A stretch of 51,114 bases of DNA from an uncultured Spirochaetota bacterium (lineage in GTDB: Bacteria; Spirochaetota; Spirochaetia; Treponematales; UBA12059): contig CALMRC010000039.1 of assembly GCA_937873275.1 (NCBI GenBank), positions 1 to 51,114 on the forward strand, given 5' to 3'. The notes under the pieces are model-generated. The model saw only the letters and a program-made list of their open reading frames with translations. It was not told the DNA's origin and made no database searches. A program made the translations under genes and the position numbers. Shown piece after piece: positions 17,470 to 25,469 of this stretch; the first letter of the stretch is position 1; each line of letters begins with the position of its first letter.

Positions 17470-20232
17470 TTACTCCAAGGGTCGGGCCGCCCGGACGGCG
17501 GCCGGGATGTCGGTTTCACGGACCGGCTCCGTCTTCCGGAAGAGCCGCGCGTGGGAGGTGACCCAGTCCCGGAAGGCCGGCAGGGTGGACGAAACCAGGC
17601 TCACCAGGTCCGCCGACATTTCAGGCTGGTAATTGGACAGGATGAAGCCGGCCAGTTCGTCGTCCGAATCCTCTTCCATGACCACGGCCCGGAACTCGTC
17701 GAAGGTATAGTCGGACCGTTCCGCCTCGTCCCCGGAATCGCCTCCCGAAGTCCGTTCGGATACGAGGAGCGCCTTTAGGGAGGTCTCCGTTCGGGGTTCC
17801 TGCCGGTACAGGAACAGAAGGTCGAGCAGGGCCGTGAAGCGCTCCTCCCGGTCGCCCTCGATCAACCGGGGCAGGATCTCCCGGATGTCCCGTTGGCGGA
17901 GCCCGAGGGTCTTCACGTACTTGCTTCCGCCCTCGATGAATCCCGCCACGACGTCCGACCAGATCTTCGAATGCACGATGCTCGGTATGCCCAGCGACGC
18001 TCCGAGGGGGGCGAAGGCCGTCGCCAGAGGCCAGGCCAGCACGCTTCGGAAGAAGTTCGCCCGGACCACCTTCCGGTCGAAACCCCGCAGGGTGTTGTGG
18101 GTCGCCAGGTACAGGCCGTTCGCGAAGGCTATGAAGAAGAACTTCGCCGCGTCGAACAGGAGGCCTTCCGCCTCGAAGGGCCAGAGGGCGTCGAACCTCG
18201 ACTTGACGAAGGCCATGATGGGCACGGAAAACCCGGTCCAGAACAGCGACCGGGCCACGTTGTCGAAATTGACGCCCTTGAGGCTCCACGCGCTCATCCG
18301 GGCTCCCCGGCTCGCCACGAGATCGGCGATCGAGTTCCGGAATCCCGTGATGAAGAGCCACAAGCCGGCGTAGAAGGTGCCCACGAAGCGCTGGGCCACC
18401 AGGAAGCCGATCGTCGTGTACAGCAGGTTGACGAGCCACGGATTGAGGTAGCGCCAGGCGCGGGCGGGGGGGATGAGGCAAGCCTCGGCGTCGGTCTCGT
18501 CCCCGATCAGGTTGATCCGGCCGCCGGTCATCTTCCCGAGGCTCAGGATCCTCGGAGCCCCGGCCGCCTCCGACTCGGACACGGGGAGCCCGCGGGCCTC
18601 GATCATCGCGGAGATCAGGGGCGGCAGCGCGATGTGCCTCTTGACGTACGTCCTCCTGCGGGCTCCCGTGATCCGGTCCTCGCGAATGAATCCCATGCCG
18701 GGCACCGTCGGAGTCCGGCCGGTGGAATCGCTGCCGCAGACCGGAACGAACGGGGTCTTCCCGGCCGCCGCGCTCCGGACGTTGAGTTCGTTGACCAGCC
18801 GGGCCAGCCTCAGGTTCTCCTCCGGGTCGCGGTTCAGGGAATCCTGCATGTTGAAGATCTCGACCTCGTCGATGACCCCGCGGCTCGCCTCCAGAAGCCT
18901 CCGGGCCGCATCGTATCCGTGCTCCAGGGGATGCAGGACCCGGAGTTTGCATCCGGCCCCGGACAGGATGGAGTGCATTTCCCGGAGGTCCGTGAATATC
19001 GTCTGGTAGTCGCCGATCTCGGGATTGGTGAAATATTGCTTCCGAAGACTCTCCGGGTTGAGCTTCCGGTATTCTTCCCGGATCCGGGCATACCGGTCGT
19101 CCACGATCCTGAATTCCCAGTCCGAGAGGAGCTTCCTGCGCAAGGCCGTGCGGGCCTTCTCCCGATGGAGCTTCGTGAACATGACGCGGTTGAAGAGGAT
19201 GGGCTTGTAGCGGGTATACAGGTATTCGCCCAGGTGCATGCGGTTCAGGCTCGATTTCGGGATCGCCTCGGTCAGGTCGCCGAATTTCAGTTTGGGCAGG
19301 ACGTACAGATCATCTTCCGGCCAGCCGGTGTTGAGTTCCTCGAGCCCGGACGCGTTGAAGTGCCGAACAAGGGCCCGAACCGCCTCGACCCGGTTTTCTT
19401 GGTTCTTCCGCAGTCCGTCCAGGATGTCCCGGAAATCTCGGGATCGCTGCTTGAACCATCGGGCCGCGTCCTTGCCGTTCTTGAAGCGGGGCAAGGTCGC
19501 CAGGAAATGGAAGCGGCGGTCTTGGGTCAGGATGCTGAACTCCAGGGCCGGGTTGACCCGGATCCCCAGGATCCTGCCCGCGTCCAGGGCTTCCTTCATC
19601 AGGTCGATGGAGTCGATCGACCCGTAGGCGATGGTCAACTCGGAGATCCCCTTGATGAAGGCGTCGATCAACAGTTGGGTCGGGTTCTTGCGGCCCGAGG
19701 TCGCCGTGTCGTGGACATGGTCATCCCGACCCGCGTCCAGGTTCTTGAGGCGCGAGTCGGTCTCCGGGATCTCTACGACGTTGAGCTCGTCGAGGAGCTT
19801 GCGGATAACCGACTGCTGCCCGTGGCTGGATACCGAAAAGTCCTGCAGGAGCTCGAGCTGGCGCCGCCGGTCGCCCTTGTGCTTGATGGCCTCTTTTATG
19901 AGCCCCAGCTGTACCCGGGCCGTGTTGAGCGGAAGGTCGAGGGTCTTGGCGTGGAAGGATACCTCGACCAGCATGCGGAGCGCCCGGAGCCTCGCCCGGG
20001 AATGCTTGGACTCCAGGTCGCTCACGACCATGATGTAGGCTTCGGCGATCGATATCCGGCGCTTCTTGAACCAACGCGAAATCCCCAGGGGGTGGGACCG
20101 GGGACCTTGGGCGATCGCGGCGGGCGCGTCGATCCGGGCGTTCAGCTCTCGCCGGAGCTTGTACAGTTCCGAGGAGAAACTCAGGGCGTTGACAAGTCGC
20201 GTGTAGAGTCTTGCAAGGCCCGCATCCTTCAT
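17470..20232 (-). CDS. Large protein with PHP-like phosphoesterase region fused to C-terminal membrane segments
   Basis: DHVHDTATSGRKNPTQLLIDAFIKGISELTIAYG...GIRVNPALEFSI...LRVLHPLEHGYDAA...EVEIFN...VPVCGSDSTGR resembles the PHP scaffold; then several TM helices. Start uncertain (20232, 20250 or 20307). Confidence 0.7.
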   Translation of the reverse strand: MKDAGLARLYTRLVNALSFSSELYKLRRELNARIDAPAAIAQGPRSHPLGISRWFKKRRISIAEAYIMVVSDLESKHSRARLRALRMLVEVSFHAKTLDLPLNTARVQLGLIKEAIKHKGDRRRQLELLQDFSVSSHGQQSVIRKLLDELNVVEIPETDSRLKNLDAGRDDHVHDTATSGRKNPTQLLIDAFIKGISELTIAYGSIDSIDLMKEALDAGRILGIRVNPALEFSILTQDRRFHFLATLPRFKNGKDAARWFKQRSRDFRDILDGLRKNQENRVEAVRALVRHFNASGLEELNTGWPEDDLYVLPKLKFGDLTEAIPKSSLNRMHLGEYLYTRYKPILFNRVMFTKLHREKARTALRRKLLSDWEFRIVDDRYARIREEYRKLNPESLRKQYFTNPEIGDYQTIFTDLREMHSILSGAGCKLRVLHPLEHGYDAARRLLEASRGVIDEVEIFNMQDSLNRDPEENLRLARLVNELNVRSAAAGKTPFVPVCGSDSTGRTPTVPGMGFIREDRITGARRRTYVKRHIALPPLISAMIEARGLPVSESEAAGAPRILSLGKMTGGRINLIGDETDAEACLIPPARAWRYLNPWLVNLLYTTIGFLVAQRFVGTFYAGLWLFITGFRNSIADLVASRGARMSAWSLKGVNFDNVARSLFWTGFSVPIMAFVKSRFDALWPFEAEGLLFDAAKFFFIAFANGLYLATHNTLRGFDRKVVRANFFRSVLAWPLATAFAPLGASLGIPSIVHSKIWSDVVAGFIEGGSKYVKTLGLRQRDIREILPRLIEGDREERFTALLDLLFLYRQEPRTETSLKALLVSERTSGGDSGDEAERSDYTFDEFRAVVMEEDSDDELAGFILSNYQPEMSADLVSLVSSTLPAFRDWVTSHARLFRKTEPVRETDIPAAVRAARPLE

Positions 20233-20341
20233 GACCCCGTAGTCTATCATACGTTCAGCGCTATGGATAACGGGTCGGTCGACGGATCGAACGGCCGCCG
20301 CCGGCACGTCCGGCCGAATCGTGACTCTTCGGCTTGCCGGT

Positions 20342-21679
20342 CTACCTCGCCCGCACGAAGGTCATCATCCCCCCGTCCTCGTGGTCGATGATGTGGCAAT
20401 GGAACATCCAGTCACCGGGGTTTTCCATGACGAAGGAAATATCGACGTATCCGCCGAGGGGAACCGGTATCGTATCCTTCCAGATCGGCTGGTCCGGCGC
20501 GATCCCGTTGACGGACAGCACCCGGAACTTGGTGCCGTGGACGTGGATGGGGTGGTCCATGCGATGGCCCATCATCATGGACATGTGGTCCCGGTTGTAG
20601 ATCCGCAGGGTCCGGGGTACCCCGACCCTGACCTCGATGGGCCGGGTCCGGGGAAAGGCCCGGCCGTCGATCGTCCATTGCATCCCCCCGGGGCCCATCA
20701 TTCCGCCCATCCCGGAGGACAGGACGAGCTCCTGGTCCGGACGCGCGGGTACGGACGCGGGGGCCTCCGGTGCGGGGGGACGGAAGGGGGAGACGGAGGC
20801 CGGCACGGATCCCGGGCCGTACAGGATCGGAATGACCAGGCCGAGTTCCCGGCGGGAGGACGCGATCTCGTACCGTTCCCCCTCGTGCCGGGACGCGAAG
20901 AGCTCCGCGTCCACCCGTTCGCCCGGGGCCAGGTCGATGCGGTCCGTCTCGTAGGGACGTTGGAGGGGATGGCCGTCCAGGTGGGTCACCCGGAGCCGGT
21001 GCCCGGATACCGTGAGCTCGTGGAAGGCCGCGGTCGAAGCGTTGATGAACCGTAGCTTGTGGATCTGTCCGGCCCGGACCCGCAGGGGCGCCACGGCGTC
21101 CCCGGTCTTTCCGTTCACGGTCTCCACGTTTCCGTACCGCTCCATCTCCTGCCGGGAGGTCCCCTCGAGCCGATCGCCCCGGGAATCGAGGAGCCAGTCG
21201 TCCAGCACGAAGGTGTGGTCCCCGTCGTACAAGGCGTCCTCCGGGGCCAGTACGATGAACGGGGCGGCCAGGCCGCGGTCCAGCTGGGGAAGGACCGGCA
21301 TCCGGTGCGGGTGGTACCAGTAGGTCCCGCTCTCCCCGGCCGTGAAGTCGTACCGGAACACGGCCCCGGGCTCGATCGTGAGGGAGGGGCCGTCCTGGTC
21401 GTTCGGCAGGACAAGGCCGTGCCAGTGGATGTTCGTCGCGACCGGAAGGCGGTTGGTCACCGTCACCCGGACCCGCTCTCCGGGGCGGACCACGATGGGC
21501 CGGCCCGGCACCGTGCCGCCGTAGGACCAGGCCCGGGTCGTCAGCCCCGGCCGCAGTTCCCACTCGGTCTGCCCGATCTCGATCTCAACATCCCCGGCCG
21601 CCGCCGGGGCGGCAAAAGCTACCGCCAGGACGGCCGCGAGGGCCGCGGACCGGCTCGGCCGGCGGTGGATCATTCTCAT
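20342..21679 (-). CDS. Multicopper oxidase
   Basis: Copper motifs HWHGLVLPNDQDG, YWYHPHRMP, HPIHVHGTKF, WMFHCHIIDHEDGGMM; signal peptide. Confidence 0.95.
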   Translation of the reverse strand: MRMIHRRPSRSAALAAVLAVAFAAPAAAGDVEIEIGQTEWELRPGLTTRAWSYGGTVPGRPIVVRPGERVRVTVTNRLPVATNIHWHGLVLPNDQDGPSLTIEPGAVFRYDFTAGESGTYWYHPHRMPVLPQLDRGLAAPFIVLAPEDALYDGDHTFVLDDWLLDSRGDRLEGTSRQEMERYGNVETVNGKTGDAVAPLRVRAGQIHKLRFINASTAAFHELTVSGHRLRVTHLDGHPLQRPYETDRIDLAPGERVDAELFASRHEGERYEIASSRRELGLVIPILYGPGSVPASVSPFRPPAPEAPASVPARPDQELVLSSGMGGMMGPGGMQWTIDGRAFPRTRPIEVRVGVPRTLRIYNRDHMSMMMGHRMDHPIHVHGTKFRVLSVNGIAPDQPIWKDTIPVPLGGYVDISFVMENPGDWMFHCHIIDHEDGGMMTFVRAR

Positions 21680-21824
21680 GGCGTCTCCCCTCCCGGAAGG
21701 ATGTACCGGGTTTAATATTATAAAAATAATCATAAAAAGTCCCGTCGTCGACGAGCTTCGGTAGGACTGCCCGCGCCGGGGCCGATTCGGGGCCGCCTTG
21801 AACCCCGCCTCGCCGCTCGCTACC

Positions 21825-23054
21825 ATGGGCCGCGGTATGCGAAGCACTCGACGCGAGGGACGGAAGGACGGGAGCGGGGGCCGGTACCGGCTTCTCGGGC
21901 TCCTGCACGTGATGAACGACGGATGGCTCGCGAGCCTTCCCCTTCTCCTGCCCTTCCTGCGGGGCGAACTCGGATTGGATTTCGCGCGGATCGGCATCCT
22001 GACGAGCATTTTGGGCGTCGCCGGAATCTTTCTGGCCCTGCCCGCCGCCGGCCTGGCCCGGCGCTTCGGAGGCTTCCGCGTCCTGGCGGCCGCGGCGGCT
22101 CTCTACGCGGTTTCCTTCCTGGTCGTGGCTTCCGCCCGCTCCTACGCGGCCCTCGCCCTGGCCTTCGGATTCGCCAGCCTGGGGTTCGGGGCCTTCCATC
22201 CAATCGCGTTTTCCCTGGTCGCCTCGGCGGGTCCCCCCTCGGGGCTGGGAAGGAGGATGGGGGGATTCACCGCCGTCGGGGACATCGGCCGGATCGGCGT
22301 GGCGGCCCTCGTCACCGCCCTTATGGCTTGGCTGCCGTGGCGAGGGGTCGCGTCCGTGTACGCCGCGGCTCCGATCCTTCTCCTGGCCGTCCTCGCGGCG
22401 GGAGGGCTTCCGGGCCGCGCCGGCCCGTCCGAAGGGGAGTCCCTCCGGGTCGACCGGCGCCGGCGATTCCGGGTTCCCCTCGACCGGAACCTGCTTCCCA
22501 TCCTCGCGAGCAGCTTCGTGGATACCCTGGCGAGTTCCTCGCTCTTCGTGTTCCTTCCCTTCCTCTTCACCCTCCGGGGCGCCTCTCCCGGGCTACTCGG
22601 CTCCCTCTCGGGCGCCTTCTTCCTGGGGAACATGCTCGGAAAGGTCGCCCTCGGAGGCGTCGTCGACCGCTTCGGAGGCCGGCGGGTCTTCTTCGCCTCG
22701 GAGTTCGTCATGGCGGCACTCCTGGTCGCCCTGAGCCGCACGGGGAGCCTGCTCCTCATGGTGCCCCTCGCGATTCTCCTCGGAGGGGTGACGAAGGGGA
22801 CGGTCCCCGTGCTGAACACCCTTCTCGCCGAGGCGGCGGGGAAAGGCGGAGCCCTCGAGGACGCCTTCGCCCTCGGCTCGACCCTGGGCGGCGTGGCCGG
22901 GGTCCTCTCGCCGATCCTGTTCGGACTCGTCTCCCAGAAGTACGGGGTGGACAAGGTCTTCTGGGCCAGCGCCGCCTTCGCCCTCCTCGCCGTCCTGCCT
23001 CTGGCGGCCGCCCCCGTCAGGGCAGGATCATCCCCCGGGATACAAGGAGAGTAA
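21825..23054 (+). CDS. MFS transporter
   Basis: About 12 TM segments; HVMNDGWLASLPLLLPFLRGELGL similar to FsrA/fosmidomycin-resistance-like MFS. Confidence 0.85.
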   Translation: MGRGMRSTRREGRKDGSGGRYRLLGLLHVMNDGWLASLPLLLPFLRGELGLDFARIGILTSILGVAGIFLALPAAGLARRFGGFRVLAAAAALYAVSFLVVASARSYAALALAFGFASLGFGAFHPIAFSLVASAGPPSGLGRRMGGFTAVGDIGRIGVAALVTALMAWLPWRGVASVYAAAPILLLAVLAAGGLPGRAGPSEGESLRVDRRRRFRVPLDRNLLPILASSFVDTLASSSLFVFLPFLFTLRGASPGLLGSLSGAFFLGNMLGKVALGGVVDRFGGRRVFFASEFVMAALLVALSRTGSLLLMVPLAILLGGVTKGTVPVLNTLLAEAAGKGGALEDAFALGSTLGGVAGVLSPILFGLVSQKYGVDKVFWASAAFALLAVLPLAAAPVRAGSSPGIQGE

Positions 23055-23814
23055 GGACCGGCAGGGACGCGTCCAGGAGCAGGTGAAGGACCATCAGGTA
23101 GGGAAGGATCGAGGGCCGCCGGTCGACGACCACCCCCGTCCAGAGGGCGAAGGGCAGGAACTTCACCGCCAGCCAGAGGGCGTAGCGCCCATCCGGCTGG
23201 AAGGACAGGAACATGTGCTGGAGGGACAGCACGGAGCCCACGACGCCGATCGTCACCCATCGGTTCATCCCCGCCGCCCTCAGCCGGGGGGCGACGTAGC
23301 CCCAGTACGTCGGGAGCTCCGCCAGGGCCTGGGTGACCGGCAACAGCAGGAAGAGAGGATAGATCGCCGGGACGGGGAGGGGCTGGAGGAGCATCCGGTT
23401 CGGGGTTCCGGCGTCTCCCCAGAGCGCCTTGGCCAGCAGGGTCACCGGCGCCTGGACCAGCGCCGCGGACACGGCGGTCGCCAGAAGGAACCATAGCACG
23501 TCGCCCTTCCAGGTGGAGGGGTCGAAGAAGTACAGGTCCCTCAGGCGGATGCCCTCCCTCCGGCCGTACCGGACCAGGAGGACGATGCAGGCGATATTCG
23601 CGATCGTCAGGTACCAGAGCCACCAGGCGGAGGCGGAGCGAACGGGAGATTCGTCCCCGGCGAGCCGGTAGGCCAGGGCGGACAGGAGAAGCAGGGAAAA
23701 GAAAAGCAGGGAGCGCAGGCCCAGCATGCCCCAGACCCGCCGGGCGGGGATGCGACCCTCCGCCGCCCTCTCGGCCAGGGATTCCGGCATATTCGGGGAA
23801 GGATGATGGCTCAT
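23017..23814 (-). CDS. Polytopic membrane protein, CPBP-like
   Basis: Multiple TM; PVTQALAELPTYWGYVAPRL...LSLQHMFLSF; SD GGGAGG; overlaps the MFS 3' end convergently. Confidence 0.6.
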   Translation of the reverse strand: MSHHPSPNMPESLAERAAEGRIPARRVWGMLGLRSLLFFSLLLLSALAYRLAGDESPVRSASAWWLWYLTIANIACIVLLVRYGRREGIRLRDLYFFDPSTWKGDVLWFLLATAVSAALVQAPVTLLAKALWGDAGTPNRMLLQPLPVPAIYPLFLLLPVTQALAELPTYWGYVAPRLRAAGMNRWVTIGVVGSVLSLQHMFLSFQPDGRYALWLAVKFLPFALWTGVVVDRRPSILPYLMVLHLLLDASLPVLTLLVSRGMILP

Positions 23815-24150
23815 GGAACCTCCCGGGGATCCGATCGGATCCGTGCTCGCCCGCGCCGTCGAGCCGGCCGAGGGCTTCCTGGAAGCAGACCCCGGGTTGT
23901 CCCGGGGTGTCAAGCGCCGGCCGTTGAGCCGAGGGGAATTTTTGAGAATCGGGGAATCGCCCTGCGCTTGCCGGCATCGTGCCGGCTCGCTCCGGGCCGG
24001 GGTTCTTGCTCTCGGCGTCATCCCTGACGCCTCACGCCGAGCGATCCTCAAATGATCGAATCGCTCGGCGCCCCAAGAACCCTTCGAATGCGCCTCTTCG
24101 CGTCGCTTTCGGCAGTGAAGCGATTGTCATGTGCGCTATCGCGCACGGCC

Positions 24151-24224
24151 GAATCCCCCATTCTCCAGCGCAAAAAAGAACAGCCGTCCAATAGACGGCT
24201 GTTGCGCTGGAGAATAGGGGATTC
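24151..24224. repeat. Inverted repeat of the tRNA-Ala 3' end flanking the terminator
   Basis: GAATCCCCCATTCTCCAGCGC (24151-24171) versus reverse complement of GCGCTGGAGAATAGGGGATTC (24204-24224): 20/21 match. Confidence 0.9.
24180..24202 (-). terminator. Terminator of tRNA-Ala
   Basis: ACAGCCGTC-TATTG-GACGGCTGT then TCTTTTTT on minus strand. Confidence 0.9.
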
Positions 24225-24280
24225 GAACCCCTGACCTATAGATTGCGAACCTATCGCTCTACCAACTGAGCTAATTCCCC
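24208..24280 (-). tRNA. tRNA-Ala, anticodon CGC
   Basis: Full cloverleaf GGGGAAT-TA-GCTCAGTTGGTAGAGC-G-ATAGGTTCGCAATCTAT-AGGTC-AGGGGTTCGAATCCCCT-ATTCTCC-A; G3:U70 wobble; CCA not encoded. Confidence 0.93.
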
Positions 24281-24409
24281 ATCGGTGCGGGGAGAAAAAT
24301 AGCCTACCGGGCGGAAAAAATCAAGGGGCGGCGGTAGCCGCGGAGTGTAGGGCGCCGGAAGGGGCGGCCGTGGCCGCATACGGCGGAGATGCCGTGGCCG
24401 CGGGGACGG

Positions 24410-25126
24410 CTACCGCGGCCCGTCCTTCGGGCGGCGGCTCAGAAGGCGGTGCACCGCCTCGGTCAGCCTGTCCTTGAACACGAGGCCCGCGAAGAAGAGG
24501 CAGGCGGCGACGGCCAGGACGGCCAGGGCGGTCCCGTACTCGCCCCGGTAGGCGGAGTTTCCGATGTAGGCGCTTCCGAGGATGCCCGGGAGGCGTCCGA
24601 TCCCGGAGATCAGGATGAAGAGGGGCAGGGATATCCGGCTCATCCCGACCACGTAGGAAAGTGCGTCCTTGGGGATGCTGGGGATCACGTACAGGAGAAA
24701 GAATCCGGCGGCTTCCCGTCCGGAGGTGGTCGCATGTTCCAGGCGTTCCAGGACCTCGGGCTTGACCAGGCGCTCTACGAAGGGGCGTCCGGCCAGCTTT
24801 CCGACGTAGTAATTGAAGACCGAGCCCGCCAGGATGCCCAGGGACGAGAGGATCGTGGCCCCCCAGAATCCGAAGACGTAGCCTCCGCCGATCTGCACGA
24901 CCTCCCCGGGAATGATGAAGACCACGACCTGGAGGAACTGGAGGCCGACGTAGGCCAGGGGCGCGACGGCGCCGAGGGAATCGACCCAGGCCCGGGCCCG
25001 TTGGGGATCCCGGAAGATCCCGGTCAGGGGCTTCCAGAGGAGGATTCCGCCGGCCACGGCGGCGGCCAGGATGAGGGGGAAGAGGAGCCCGGCGAACCGG
25101 GAGCCGGGCGGGCGGGGATTCTTCAT
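24410..25126 (-). CDS. TVP38/TMEM64 (SNARE-associated/DedA-like) family membrane protein
   Basis: FIIPGEVVQIGGGYVFGFWGATILSSLGILAGSVFNYYVGKLAGRPFVERL. Confidence 0.88.
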   Translation of the reverse strand: MKNPRPPGSRFAGLLFPLILAAAVAGGILLWKPLTGIFRDPQRARAWVDSLGAVAPLAYVGLQFLQVVVFIIPGEVVQIGGGYVFGFWGATILSSLGILAGSVFNYYVGKLAGRPFVERLVKPEVLERLEHATTSGREAAGFFLLYVIPSIPKDALSYVVGMSRISLPLFILISGIGRLPGILGSAYIGNSAYRGEYGTALAVLAVAACLFFAGLVFKDRLTEAVHRLLSRRPKDGPR

Positions 25127-25175
25127 GGGTAGGAGTGTAGCCGGGGGGCCGTGGTTTCTCAAGGCTTGTATGGAT

Positions 25176-25189
25176 TGTATAAAAATACG
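25176..25189 (+). promoter_or_regulatory. Putative ARG box 1 (ArgR/AhrC operator)
   Basis: TGTATAAAAATACG, upstream of TTGACG-N18-TAGGAT. Confidence 0.55.
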
Positions 25190-25198
25190 TATAAGCTC

Positions 25199-25228
25199 TT
25201 GACGGATGCCGCCGGTATGGAATAGGAT
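25199..25228 (+). promoter_or_regulatory. Putative argG promoter
   Basis: TTGACG (25199-25204), 18-nt spacer, TAGGAT (25223-25228). Confidence 0.5.
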
Positions 25229-25258
25229 GGCGCCAGATTCCGATTCCGGGAGGTTCCC

Positions 25259-25357
25259 ATGTCCTTCTGTCCCGATCCGTGCGGTCCCTCGAATCCCGTC
25301 GCCGTCCTCGCTCCCGCCGTTCCCCGCCTCGTTTTCTCCCGCCTCCGTCGTCGTTAA
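25259..25357 (+). CDS. Putative arginine-rich leader peptide of argGH: MSFCPDPCGPSNPVAVLAPAVPRLVFSRLRRR
   Basis: GGGAGG SD just upstream of ATG; 5 Arg in the last 10 residues, ending CGT CGT CGT TAA; lies in the argG leader. Confidence 0.5.
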   Translation: MSFCPDPCGPSNPVAVLAPAVPRLVFSRLRRR

Positions 25358-25444
25358 CCGAAACCCCCGTTAGACAGACCCCATAGACCTGCATTCCGGA
25401 CGAAGCATCCGGGGATTCCTCATTCCCGGACCTTCCCGAGCAAG

Positions 25445-25458
25445 CGTATTTTTATGCA
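25445..25458 (-). promoter_or_regulatory. Putative ARG box 2, inverted, just upstream of argG start
   Basis: Reverse complement TGCATAAAAATACG matches box 1 at 13/14. Confidence 0.55.
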
Positions 25459-25469
25459 TAGGAGCGAGT

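Noticed and set aside
17893-20391. 832-aa plus-strand ORF
   Set aside because: Antisense to the PHP-like/membrane gene; composition typical of GC-rich shadow ORFs.
22142-23977. 611-aa minus-strand ORF
   Set aside because: Shadow frame of the MFS gene and the CPBP-like gene.
24000-24280. Genomic island or integrase insertion at tRNA-Ala
   Set aside because: No integrase, transposase or direct att repeat visible; the tRNA 3' copy is inverted, so only the repeat itself is reported.
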